Source of the DNA: Chara braunii
Taxonomy: Eukaryota; Streptophyta; Charophyceae; Charales; Characeae
Length of the DNA stretch: 23,190 nt
Assembly (NCBI GenBank): GCA_003427395.1
Contig: BFEA01001047.1
Coordinates: forward strand, 88,088-111,277
Direction of reading: 5' to 3'
In this document: one piece after another, positions 8,561 to 17,650 of the stretch
How positions within the stretch are numbered: position 1 is the first letter of the stretch
Layout of the letters: each line of letters starts with the position of its first letter
Notes under the pieces: model-generated
Databases searched by the model: none
The model's input: only the letters and a program-made list of their open reading frames with translations
What the model was told of the DNA's origin: nothing
Made by a program: the position numbers and the translations under genes

Positions 8561-9716
8561 GTCTACTCAACTTTTGAGATCGACGATGACCTGCGGAACA
8601 GATTCATCCGCGGCTACCAAGCCGACCCCGAGTTTCGCGACAAGTACGCGAATTGCTCCTCTCCTAATCCGGCGCCTTCTCACTACCGGATCCAAGAGGC
8701 GTACATGCTTGTCCACACACGGGGGAAGGACCTTCTTTGTGTACCGAGTGATCCTCACTTGCGTACATGGCTTCTTGGCAAGTTTCACGATGCTCCCGCC
8801 ACCGGACACTTTGGAGTCAATTGCACGATTGGCCGACTTCGCCAGCGATTTTGGTGGCCCGGCCTTCTCGGCGACGTCACGCGCTATTGCGAGTCATGCG
8901 GGGTTTGCCGACGTTGCAAATCCCGCAACCATCGTCCGTACGGCGAGTTATGACCATTACTGGTCCCGTTGAGGCGAAGGGAAGCGATTGCCATGGAAAT
9001 TACCGGCCTGTTCCCGAAGCACAACCATGTTTTTGCCTTGTCGCTATCATGCCAAGGCACCGGAGTTGACCGAGGTTCTTTACGCCGGTTGGATTCGAAC
9101 CAAGGGTTACCCAAGGAGATCGTCTGCGACCGCGACACCCGGTTCATGTCCGATTTTTGGTTGGCGCTCATCAAGCGATGGGGCTCATCTCTCAAGCCCA
9201 GTTCATCTCGCCACCCTCAGACCGATGGCCAAACGGAGAGGGCGCATCAAACCGCACAGGTTCTCTTTCGCACTCTCATTCGTCCGGACTAGAAGGACTG
9301 GGTTGAGCGGTTGCCGGATGTCGAGTTGGCCTACAACTCTTCCATCCACCCGGCTATCGGGATATCGTCTTTTGAGTTCGAGCACGGCTCGCCGATCACT
9401 TCACCGTGGGACACTATTACTCCACGAACGGCCGAGAGCGACGACCATCTTCTTTTCTTGCGTCGGATGCAAGAGCTTCTTGTCAAGGCACGCGACCAGA
9501 TGGCCAAGACGCAGCAGCGCATGAGCCAGCAGGCCAATCGCCAGCGTCTTCCTTGCCCATTCCGCGTCGGCGACCTCGTGTGGGTTTCCGCAGCGGAATT
9601 CAGCCTTGAACAAGACATCTCTCGCAAGCTCCTCCCGAAATGGATGGGGCCTTGGCCGATCGTGGCACCCGCTGGGGACGCACCCGAGGGACCTTCCTTC
9701 ATGATTCAGGTACCGA
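8561..9716 (+). pseudogene. Integrase of element 1
   Basis: Inserts element cDNA into the genome. The HHCC zinc-binding domain is present: FHDAPATGHFG followed by CESCGVC (about 8785-8912). The core keeps two acidic positions, VCDRDTRF (near 9125) and HPQTDGQTERAHQ (near 9212). The first is altered: the segment reads AMEITG where the family has an Asp, so the D of D,D-35-E is Glu here. A TGA at 8951-8953 (an Arg is usual) and a TAG at 9290-9292 (RPD*KDW) interrupt it, and about 9010-9030 shows a deletion with frame change that removes the stretch after FPKH. The C-terminal WVSA...KWMGPWPI segment is intact until a frameshift near 9716. Confidence 0.85.
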
Positions 9717-10089
9717 CCACTTGCCCGTCTACCCAGTCTTTCATTGCTCCAAGTTGGCTCTTTACACGCCAGCGGAAGATGACGATTTTCCCGAGAGACG
9801 TTCGCAAGACCCACCCTCCCTGGATGGTTTTCAGGAGGTCGGCGACATGATCTCCCAACGACGCTACGGCAACAGACCAACCGAGTACTTGGTACATTTT
9901 GCATACTGCACACATCGAGCGGACCGTTGGCTGACCCGTGCGGAACTTCAAGCAACAACTCCAGACATTCTTTCACGCTACGAACGCAAGATGCAAGGCA
10001 AGCCGGTCTCTTCTGCTCCACGCCGCGCCCGCTTCCAGGTTCCACCTTCAGATCGTCAGCTTCGCCCTCGCCCCGGCTTGACTTCATAA
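9717..10089 (+). pseudogene. Chromodomain-like C terminus of element 1 integrase
   Basis: After a frameshift near 9716 the frame reads VYPVFHCSKLALY, the usual junction in gypsy integrases, then a module ISQRRYGNRPTEYLVHFAYC ... RWLTRAELQ ... ILSRYE. This fits the plan of a chromodomain (EYLVKW..., W, then a C-terminal helix), but aromatic-cage residues are not all obvious. In chromoviruses this module binds histone marks and guides insertion into heterochromatin. The stop codon (10087-10089) overlaps the polypurine tract, a very compact 3' end. Confidence 0.7.
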
Positions 10090-10099
10090 GGAGGGGGGG
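10088..10099 (+). promoter_or_regulatory. Polypurine tract of element 1
   Basis: AAGGAGGGGGGG lies directly before the TGTTACATG that starts the 3' LTR. It is the RNase H-resistant primer for plus-strand synthesis. Confidence 0.95.
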
Positions 10100-10313
10100 T
10101 GTTACATGCTGCGCCTGCACACGAGGGTCATTTTTCAGGCCCTGCGTCCCTTAGGCTGAAAGCCTGAAAACCAAGGCCTACAGGCCGCGTGGTTGTTTCA
10201 GCCTGACAGCCTGAAAACCAGGGCTTACAGGCCCCGTGTCTGTTTCAGTCTGACAGCCTGAAAAACCAGGGCCTACAGGCCCCGTGTAGGCCCCTTGTCG
10301 TTTCAGCCTGACA

Positions 10314-10468
10314 GCCTGAAAACAAGGGCCTATAGGCCCTCAGGCTTTAGCCAGAAGCTACCTGGAAACTTCCCGGAAGCTTCCTCAGGCNGCCTGAAAA
10401 CAAGGGCCTATAGGCCCTCAGGCTTTAGCCAGAAGCTACCTGGAAACTTCCCGGAAGCTTCCTCAGGC
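10314..10468. other. Single-N join flanked by exact 77-bp duplication (3' LTR)
   Basis: N at 10391 with identical 77-bp flanks (10314-10390 and 10392-10468), the same arrangement and the same unit as at 3101 in the 5' LTR. The sequence of this part of the LTR is therefore uncertain in both copies. Confidence 0.85.
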
Positions 10469-10563
10469 TTTAGCCAGAAGCTACCTCGAAACTTTCCGGA
10501 AGCTTCCTCAGGGCCTAGCACGTTTGGGTATTGGCAAGAGCAGCCTCCTAGATGGGCCAGCAC

Positions 10564-10570
10564 TATATAA
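10564..10570 (+). promoter_or_regulatory. TATA box of the 3' LTR of element 1
   Basis: TATATAA within a 12-nt loop (10561-10572) between TGGGCCAG (10553-10560) and CTGGCCCG (10573-10580). Seven of the eight arm pairs are Watson-Crick; the outermost C-G has become T-G. Transcription from here would run into element 2 and oppose its genes. Confidence 0.7.
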
Positions 10571-11429
10571 GACTGGCCCGCCCTACAGGCAACAGGTAGT
10601 CTTCAGGATTCGTCAGCAGCACTCTAGAGGAGCGCTGCCAGTAGTCTTCGGCGCTGGGCGCTTTGTAGTGTTAGCAGTAGTCTTCAACGTTGGGCGCCAT
10701 AGCTGGAGCAGCACTAGAGAGAGAGAAAGATTGGGCGGAGGCCAGGAATACTTACCTGCAGCGCCGTTGCTCCAGCTTCATCTCCGAGGTACCTGCAGCA
10801 CAGCGCCATCTTCACAGGTTAGTACCTGGCATACAAGAGAGAGAGAGAGTTCTTCTTCTTCCTCTTCTCAGTCCACCATCTCCCTCTCACCCTCTCTATA
10901 TCTGGCTTCACTGCATCAGCAGACTATGAGAGAGAGAGAGAGAGAGTTTGGTGACATGTGGATCCAGACTTGACATTGGACTTCATACATTTTGACGAGG
11001 GATTATTTGGGACTTGTAACGAGACTTGGTGTTGACGACTTTCCCATCTTTCCCCTCCTCTTCGTCTGATCCCCTCCTCTTCGTCTGTGCATGGCTGGAC
11101 CTGGCGCCTCTTCCTGTGTATAGCCCCAGGCCTCTTCACACCTGGTGATGAGCATGATGTATGTTTAGTCTGTATTGTGACATTGATTGGGCTAGTCATT
11201 AGCATTCTGGCATTTTGTTTCGCTATCTTGTGCTACGTGAATGAGGTCAGTCCCAGTCAGGTCAGGATTTGTATCTAAGTCTTCCCTGCGCTATTCAACA
11301 TCATTTTGTATGTATTGGAATGCACATTGCTTGTTGAGATTCTACTTGCACTGCATTGTCCATTCAATCCTTTTTATCACATTGAGGATCCTCGGTTCTT
11401 ATGTACATCGCCCAACTCGACATGTAACA

Positions 11430-11433
11430 CTAT
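11430..11433. repeat. Right target-site duplication of element 1 (CTAT)
   Basis: CTAT directly after CATGTAACA, matching 2751-2754. Confidence 0.85.
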
Positions 11434-11568
11434 TGAGGTTCTACAGGGATGAGGGAATCAACGCTCAAGTAACAGGGTAATCCTTTTGAGGGTCTACAAG
11501 GGTGAAAGTAGCAATGTTCAGGTAACATGGTAATCCTATTGGTGTTCTACAAGGTTATAGGTTGTCAG
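11434..11568. repeat. 53-bp minisatellite interrupted by element 1
   Basis: Unit 2 is 11463-11515 and unit 3 is 11516-11568; unit 1 is split, its left 24 bases at 2731-2754 and its right 29 at 11434-11462. Shared core phrases are CAAGTAACAGGGTAATCCT and GGTCTACAAGGG. The split unit proves continuity of 2754 with 11434 before insertion of element 1. Confidence 0.85.
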
Positions 11569-12247
11569 GTTTGAGAGAGAGAAAATTAAAAAATAATAAT
11601 AATAAAATGTTTGTTCTATGCTCAATTGTTGGGGTGTACGAGGGGTCTGGAAAAACGTCTCAGGTCTGTAACAAAGAGTCAAAAACGAAGAAATGTCTTG
11701 AGGAAGGTCTTGGAGGGTGTCGTAGAAGTGGCAGTGAGGAAACAATCGTTAGCAGTTATGTGATGTAGATGGCGAGGACTTCAGCTTGATTGTCGCAGTA
11801 GCAAGTTGTGTCCGGTACACGATCTGATGATAAGGTCTGATCCGGATAGCACGTCGCGAACTGATCTTGTTGTCCATATCGAAGGTGCTGCTGCAGAAGT
11901 CTGCGAGTCCAAGGTGGCGGCCAAAGGGAACAGCATGGTGGCCAACCAGCTGTTTTATCTCCTTGTACTGAGCTGCAACATTCCATCGTTCCCGAGCGCT
12001 TGCCATTAGATCCGTTATCGTCGGCGACGTGTAGGGTCACAAAGAGAATTTGGACAAGAGAGACAAGGATGTGGCGGAGGACAGATGGGAGAACGGGGCG
12101 AGACGGAGGCAAGAGCGGATCAGACGGAGGGAGATCAAGGGGCAAGGGCTTTGTTGGGTGCAGGGGTGTGTGTAGAGCAGGAATGCGGGGTTCTGGCGGG
12201 GTCAAGGTGGGGTTTATGCAAGGGTTTAGGGTTTGAGTATTATGTAT
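11569..12247 (-). other. 3' untranslated region of element 2, proximal part
   Basis: Lies between the chromodomain stop and the minisatellite. It holds a short GA run and (AAT)n near 11577-11606. The minus strand has an 86-codon open frame (11749-12006) and an overlapping one (11756-12205), neither with a domain I recognise. With 2642-2754 it makes a 3' region of about 930 bp before the polypurine tract, long for this family. Part may be captured or older sequence. Confidence 0.45.
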
Positions 12248-12412
12248 CTAGGATATAGGGTGAGCACGATCATAGGCGCGAACAAGTTTCATAGCATTCT
12301 TAAGGTTAGCAAGAGGTTCCCATGTAGATTCTTCGTCAGGGTATCCTGTCCATTTAACTTTGTATTTTGTGATTGGTTCAGGGTGGTCAGATACCTGAGT
12401 AGTTCTACGTCC
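12248..12412 (-). pseudogene. Chromodomain of element 2, out of frame with integrase
   Basis: The minus strand from about 12400 to the TAG at 12248-12250 encodes a clear chromodomain: YKVKWTGYPDEESTWEPLAN, then a C-terminal helix (LKNAMKLVRAYDRAH). The aromatic positions Y, W and W of the methyl-lysine cage region are visible. It would tether the integrase to heterochromatin. The integrase frame ends with TAG at 12412-12414, one frame away, so a single-base indel in the linker (after FVDRPYPRSPP) has cut the domain off. The domain is otherwise well kept. Confidence 0.85.
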
Positions 12413-13740
12413 TATGATGGTGGAGATCTAGGATATGGGCGGTCAACGAATTGGGGTGGGGATTCATGGTATTCTTTTAGGTATTCTATTTGGAAGACAG
12501 GGTGGACACGACTCATGTCAGGGGGGAGTTGGAGTTTGTAGTTGACGGGGGAGGTTTGTTCAATGATGAGGAAGGGTCCGAGCCACTTGTTCGAGAGTTT
12601 CTTGGACAAGCCGTGTTCGGGTTCAAAGCGTTTGGCGGAAAGCCAGACTTTGTCCCCTACTTTGAATGACACGTCACGTTTGTGTTTGTCAGTCTTGTTG
12701 GTTTGTTGTTCTTGTGTTCGTTCAAGGGCTTCGGTAGCTTCTCCGAGGAGTCGATTCATTGTTGCTACCCATTCATTGAGAGAAGGGCAGGGGGTGGAGG
12801 GGTCGAGTTGCGAGGGGAGCAGGAAGTCGGAGGGCAAGCGTGGATGATAGCCAAGGTCGAGGTAGAATGGAGACATGTCAGTGGAAGGGCAGGCAACATT
12901 GTTGTAGGCGATCTCGGCGGCGGTGAGCAACTGATCCCAATCGTGTTGATGTGGATGACAATACTTCCTTAGGATTTTTTGGAGAGTATCGTTCATCTTC
13001 TCAATTTGTCCATCGGTCTGTTGGTGGAATGCATTGCTATACTTGAGCGTGGTTCCGTAGGCTTTAAAGAACTGTTTCCAGAATTGTGAAAGGAAGCGAG
13101 GATCACGGTCGCTAGTGATGTTCTCGGGGAGACCGTGATGGCGTGCGCCATGGTCGAAAAAAAGAATGGCGACGTCCTTGGCGCTGCGCGATGTGGTGCA
13201 AGGGATGAAGTGGACGCATTTAGTCAGGCGGCAAACAATGACATAGATGCAATCATGTTCGCGGTTGGTCTTGGGGAGACGACAGACGAAGTCCATGGAG
13301 ATCGACTGCCACCGGTGGGTGGGGATCGGCAATGATTGTAGCTTGTCGGGCTTGGCGCGGTTTGAGGGGTTGACGGATTGACATGTGGGGCATGAGCGAA
13401 TGTAGGCTTTGACATCGGCGAGTAGGGAAGGTTAGTAATGTAACGAAAGATGGTGTCGAAGGTTTTTTGGAACCCGAGGTGTCCCGCAGTCTTGGCGTCG
13501 TGATGCTCGGGCAAGAGCTGGGTACGGAGGCCACATGCGTCGGGGATGCAGAGTCGGCGAGTGCCTTTGGTGTCAATGTAAAGAAGTTGGTTGTGAAGGG
13601 AGTAGTCGGGGACTGAGTCGAGATCACGAAGTTTGTTGTAGATTGTTGAGAAATCCGGGTAAGAGAGGTAGTCTTGGGTGTAGCGCTGGTGGAGCGATGG
13701 TAGGAGTTGGATATGGGTCATAGCGGCGTAGACTTTCTCG
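12412..13740 (-). pseudogene. Integrase of element 2
   Basis: Minus-strand integrase. The zinc-binding half (13721-13430) has HHDAKTAGHLGFQKTFDTIF with the two His; the frame then shifts near 13430, so the CxxC pair is read in another frame. The catalytic core (13332-12412) is open for 306 codons and keeps all three acidic positions: SMDFVCRLP, ITSDRDPRF and HQQTDGQIEK. The C-terminal region reads VGDKVWLSAKRF...KWLGPFLI (the GPF/Y-type module) and HPVFQIEYLKEY. Upstream it joins RNase H; downstream it should continue into the chromodomain but stops at 12412. Confidence 0.9.
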
Positions 13741-14390
13741 GAGGGCTTGTGGTCGGGGCGTCGAGAGAGGGCGTCGACAACGCGGTCGCTTTTGTCGGGG
13801 GTGTGGCAAATGGTGAATATGAATTGGGCAAGAAAGTCTAACCAACGGGCTTGGTACGGCGTGATGTCTTTCTTGGTGAGGATAAAGGAAACGATGGTAT
13901 TGTCTGTGCGGATAGTGAAGTATTGCCCGTCGAGGTACGGGCGCCAGACTTAAAGGGCGTGGATCACGGCGAGGAGTTCCTTCTCGTTGGAGGGGTAGTT
14001 CATCTCCGCGGGAAGGAGCTTCTTGCTAGCGAAGGCGATGGGGTATTCGTCGGGTGGAGCCTCGGGGTGGGTGGGGGAGTCTTGGATGGAGGGGGTTTCA
14101 GAGGTGTCTTGAGGGAAGTGTTGGGATAGGACGGCTCCAAGGGCGAATTCGGATGCGTCAGTGGTAACGTAAAAATGTCAAGAGGGGTCGACGATCTTGA
14201 GGACGGGGGCCGTGGTGATGGTTTGTTTGAGGAAGTCGAAGGCGTTTTGGCGGCGGTCGTTCCAAGTGAAGGGTTCGTCCTTGGGGGTGAGTTCGTGGAA
14301 GGGATACGAGATGTCAGAGAAGTTGCGGATAAAGGGGCGGTAGTAGTTGGCAAGGCCGAGAAATGAGCGAAGTTGGAGTAGGTTTTGGGT
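13740..14390 (-). pseudogene. RNase H of element 2
   Basis: Minus-strand motifs are [13 protein letters not shown] (near 14155), [38 protein letters not shown] and VVDALSRRPD (near 13780-13750). The frame is broken by TGA near 14178, where Arg (CGA) would fit, and by TAA near 13949-13951, where Lys (AAA) would fit. It follows RT after a frameshift near 14390. Confidence 0.8.
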
Positions 14391-15110
14391 GGTGGATACT
14401 CGATAAGGGCGGTGACCTTCGAGGGGTCCATGCGCATACCTTCAGCGGAGACAATGTGGCCAAGGTATTCAACGCTTGAAGCGACAAAGGTGCATTTGCT
14501 GAGCTTGGCGTAAAATTTTTGCTCTTTGAGGATAGAGAGGACTTGGCGGAGATGTTGAAGGTGGGACTCGAAGGTGGGGCTATAGACAAGGATATCGTCG
14601 AGGTAAACGACGACACAGACTTCGAGGAGGTCACGAAAGATGTGGTTCATGGTGGATTGGAATGTGGCGGGGGCGTTGGTGAGTCCGAAGGGCACCACGA
14701 GTTCCTGGTGCCCAAAGCGAGGACTGAATGCGGTCTTGTGGGTGTCCTCCTCGCGGATGCGGATCTGGTGGAAGCCACTGTGGAGGTCAATTTTGGTAAA
14801 GTATTTCGCTCCACGGAGGCGATCAAGAAGCTTGGAGATCCGAGGTAGGGGGTATTTGTCCTTGATCGTGATCCGATTCAAGGCACGGTAGTCTGTGCAC
14901 ATCCGAAGTTCCGATGTTCCGCCTTTCTTGACGAAAAGGCAGCTTGTGCCGAAGGGGGATGAACTTGGCTTAATGAATCCTTTTTCAAGGAGTTCATTGA
15001 GTTGCCGCTTCATTTCGTCGGCTTCCGGAATGGAGAGTTGGTACGAAGGGCCAGCAAGGTGGAGAATGACCGGGCTCCAAATCGAGGGTGTGGGATACGC
15101 CACGATCCGG
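14390..15110 (-). pseudogene. Reverse transcriptase of element 2
   Basis: A well-preserved minus-strand Ty3/gypsy RT: ELRMCTDYRALNRITIKDKY, FTKIDLHSGFHQIRI, PFGLTNAPATFQ, then the catalytic YLDDILVYS (near 14610-14585) and KCTFVASSVEYLGHIVS. The frame enters by a frameshift from the protease linker near 15070-15110 and leaves by another near 14390, where the QLRSFLGLANYYRPF-type block is read in a different frame. Confidence 0.9.
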
Positions 15111-15830
15111 AGGTAATCCGGCAGGCAAGGACGCGGGGAAGACGTCCTTGAACTCATCGAGGATGGAGGTGAGGGCAGGGTCAGAGGGGGGGGCTTGGTC
15201 GGGTTTGTTTGTTAGGAGCAAGTCCTGGGGATGCTCACGATCAAGGATAAGGCAATAGTAGGTGGAGTCAGGGTTCGTGCGAGCCATGTGGAGGAATTGG
15301 TGTGGGGTGACGAAGCTTTGAGAGGTGGGAAAGGGGAGATAGGGAATGTCGATGGTTGTATCGAGGGCATTGGTGAGGCGGAGGAAGTTGGGGTGGAACG
15401 AGTATGGCATGTAGCGGTCCAGCCACGGTGTTCCTAAAACGATGTCGTACATTAATTGCATGACATCGAATGAGACTTGACTGCGGAGGGTTCCGACAGT
15501 CATGGTGGTCTCGGGAACCGTGCGGTCTACTACGACGGCGGTGTCTTTGATTGGGGGAGTCGTAACCGGTAGAGGTAAGATCGGCTTTCCGGACATACGC
15601 GTCGGTGATGAAGTTACTGGTGGCTCCAATGTTGAGGAGGGCCCGAAACTTAGTCGTAGACGCACCAAGGGTGGTGACGATGAATTTGAGGTGAAAGCGT
15701 GACGAGTTGGCGGTGGAGATAATGGTGTTGAGGCGGCGTTGTTCATTGCCTAATTGGACAAGCCGATCGAGTCGGGTTTGTTCCTCAATAACATGTGACA
15801 GAGGATGGATTCAAAAGGAGGGTTGCAGAA
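15110..15830 (-). pseudogene. Protease of element 2, catalytic Asp lost
   Basis: Minus-strand aspartic protease. The catalytic strand, normally LLDSGAT, reads LLNIGATSNFI (near 15640-15610): Asp has become Asn and the following Ser is Ile, so the enzyme would be inactive even if translated. A frameshift follows near 15570. The later part in the 15746-14994 frame has YDIVLGTPWLDRYMP, the second conserved strand, and the linker FKDVFPASLPAGLPPDRGVSH leading to RT. Identification rests on order, the GATSNFI motif and the LGTPWL motif. Confidence 0.85.
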
Positions 15831-16119
15831 CATGTGGCGGTGAGGGGGGGGTCAGGCGACGAGGGTTGCGATGCCTGGGGTCGTCCGGTGGGATGTGCGG
15901 CACCGAAGAGGGGGGAGGCAGACGGATTGTCGATGCCAAATGGGTCACAGGTGGGGTAGGGATTGTCACCGATGGGATGGTCGGCAGACTAGTCGTCGAT
16001 GTCGGGGCGGGTTCGTGGTGATCCTGGGAACTGTGTTCAAGTGGAGGGGGAACCGGGAATGGCGGATGCGGAAGTGGCGGGTCAGGGGGCCGCGGACCTG
16101 GGTGCCTGACGAGTGAACT
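15831..16119 (-). other. Pro-rich linker between gag and protease of element 2
   Basis: Minus-strand sequence rich in Pro, Ser and Thr codons, with open stretches in more than one frame and no conserved motif. It corresponds to the variable spacer between nucleocapsid and protease. Frame changes make the original reading uncertain. Confidence 0.6.
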
Positions 16120-17650
16120 GTCCGGCATTTGGACAGTTTGTTTGTTGATGTCCTAGTTGTCGTCACCGGAAACAACCACCCTTTGCTTGGAGGTAGGTTC
16201 GCTCCTCGGGCGTGAGTTTCGTGAGACGGGTTGGGTGGGTGTTTATGGAAGGACGGCTGGTGCGTTCTCTCTTTCCAATCCGCATAAGGTGGATGGCGGA
16301 GAGTTCGTCGGAGGAGAGCGATGTGGTGTCGAGTGGGTCGAAGAGGGTGTCAGGGTCAGGGGTGGAGAACTCGTCCGAGGGGGCAGAGAGAGAGGTTTCG
16401 TCGGTGATGTTATGAAAGAATTGTGGGCGGGGTGGGCCGGATGTGAGTGAGTCCTTGTACAGGGTGAGGAATTTGTCTAGGTGGATGGCGCGGTTGAAGA
16501 GATCGGAGAGGGACATCAGGGGGTCGTGGACGAGGGAGGCGGCGAGGTCCTTGCGGCATCCCCGTTTGAAGCGGGAAATAAATGCGGCATCGCTTACGTA
16601 TTCAAGGGGGATATGTTGCCACAACGCATAGACGTATTGGTCAAAATGGTCAGTCGGGCCGTTCTGTCGAAGGCGGCAGAGTTGCTTAAAGTAGTCGTCG
16701 ACCGTCTTATGTGGTCGGAATGTGCAGGTGGTGAGGTTGGCCCACTGAAGGAAGGAATGGGGTTCCTCGTTTGCGTGTTGGCGGTTAGCTCGTTCGGTGT
16801 ACCACCAACGAGCGATGCCTTCCTGTAGCCTGGTGCTGGCAATAGGGAGCCAGTGTGTGACAGGGACGTTGTGGAGGGAGAAGACATCGTATAGTTTGCT
16901 GAGAAAGACGACGACGTCCTCGTGGGGAAGGCCGGTGAAGGGGGGGATATCCGTTGATGGGAAGGATGGGGGAATGTTGTGGTGGCGAGGGTGTTGAAAT
17001 CAAGTTTGGGTGAGGAGGACGGTACCCGGGTGAAGTCGGCAGTGGGATTGGTCGAGAGGAGTGTAGACGGAGGAGGTGTTGGGATAACGGGGAGCAGGGC
17101 TTGAGGTGTGGGGGTGATCTGGGTATGGGTGGAAGTGATAGTGGATGCAGTCATGAGGGGTTTTGAAGGGAGGGAATGGTTGATGATTGTGTGACGGCGG
17201 GGGTTGTCGTCTTGGTGACCAAGGTGGAGGTAGTGGTGGATGAAGGCAGAGGTGTGGATGACGTGCTAGCGGAGAGGGGGGTGGATGTGGAGGTGACAAC
17301 ATGGATGGTCGGGGTGTGACGTTCAATGGTGGTCAGGCGAGCAGAGATGGAGGAAACAGATGTTTTGATGTCGTCCATGGATGACTGGAGAGATGTCATC
17401 ATGAGGAAAAGAGCCACGAGGTTGATGGCGGCATCAGGTGTTGGTGTTTGCTCGCCTGCGAGTTTGTGGGCGATGCTATTGACGGAGTCGGAGAGGATGT
17501 CGGACTATCAATGCTGGATGATTGGGCCATGGTGGGGGAGGAAGTGGTGGTAGTTGAGGCTGAGGAGTTAGCAGCAGATTAGGTGGAGGCGGCGGCAGCA
17601 GCGGTGGCTTCAGCGGTTGCGCGTTGAGAGTTCCTGGTTGAGCGTGGCAT
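16120..17650 (-). pseudogene. gag: gag of element 2, ending at a broken zinc knuckle
   Basis: Minus-strand gag. The likely start is the ATG at 17650 (MPRSTRNSQRATAEATAAA), followed after about 23 codons by TAA near 17578-17580. A Thr/Ser/Pro-rich N-terminal region follows. The retrotransposon gag domain is open from about 16960: DIPPFTGLPHEDVVVFLSKL, IARWWYTERANR, TFRPHKTVDDYFKQLCRLR and FISRFKRGCRKDLAAS. It ends in a CCHC knuckle whose second Cys codon is now TGA (16163-16165): CFR, stop, RQLGHQQTNC. The gag domain thus survives as one open frame of more than 250 codons. Confidence 0.85.

Larger units (their letters stand above)
2755..11429 (+). mobile_element. Element 1: complete but defective Ty3/gypsy chromovirus
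   Basis: A full-length LTR retrotransposon of 8675 bp. It has a 5' LTR (2755-4107), primer-binding site (4110-4121), AT-rich leader, gag, protease, reverse transcriptase, RNase H, integrase, a chromodomain-like C terminus, polypurine tract (10088-10099) and 3' LTR (10100-11429), with CTAT on both sides. The LTR ends form a perfect 9-bp inverted repeat, TGTTACATG...CATGTAACA. Domain order PR-RT-RH-IN is that of Ty3/gypsy. Gag and pol carry several frameshifts, three premature stops and a deletion in integrase, so the copy is dead. By hand count the LTRs differ at roughly 5% of aligned sites. It interrupts element 2 in opposite orientation. Confidence 0.95.
10100..11429 (+). repeat. 3' LTR of element 1
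   Basis: 1330 bp, TGTTACATG...CATGTAACA, colinear with the 5' LTR. It has its own TATATAA (10564-10570) in a hairpin loop, fewer 47-bp U3 units, a shorter (GA)n run (10927-10947), and about 62 bp (10776-10837) that the 5' LTR lacks. Hand comparison of about 600 aligned bases shows 31 differences, mostly transitions. Confidence 0.95.
2107..17650 (-). mobile_element. Element 2: degraded Ty3/gypsy chromovirus, split by element 1
   Basis: A minus-strand element read from high to low coordinates: gag (17650-16120), protease, RT, RNase H, integrase, chromodomain (ending 12248), 3' untranslated region, then across the insertion to polypurine tract (2641-2627) and 3' LTR (2626-2107). Bases 2751-11433 are element 1 and its duplicated target. 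Domain order and a canonical chromodomain place it in the chromoviruses. At least four frameshifts and three stops are visible. No 5' LTR or primer-binding site was found right of gag, where element 4 begins. Confidence 0.75.

Noticed and set aside
11749-12205. Extra gene downstream of pol in element 2
   Set aside because: Two overlapping frames without known domains or homology I recognise, in a degraded element; left as unassigned 3' region.
12222-12236. GGGTTTAGGGTTT, resembling the plant telomere repeat
   Set aside because: Only two units in a G-rich region; too short for an interstitial telomere, and fits chance.
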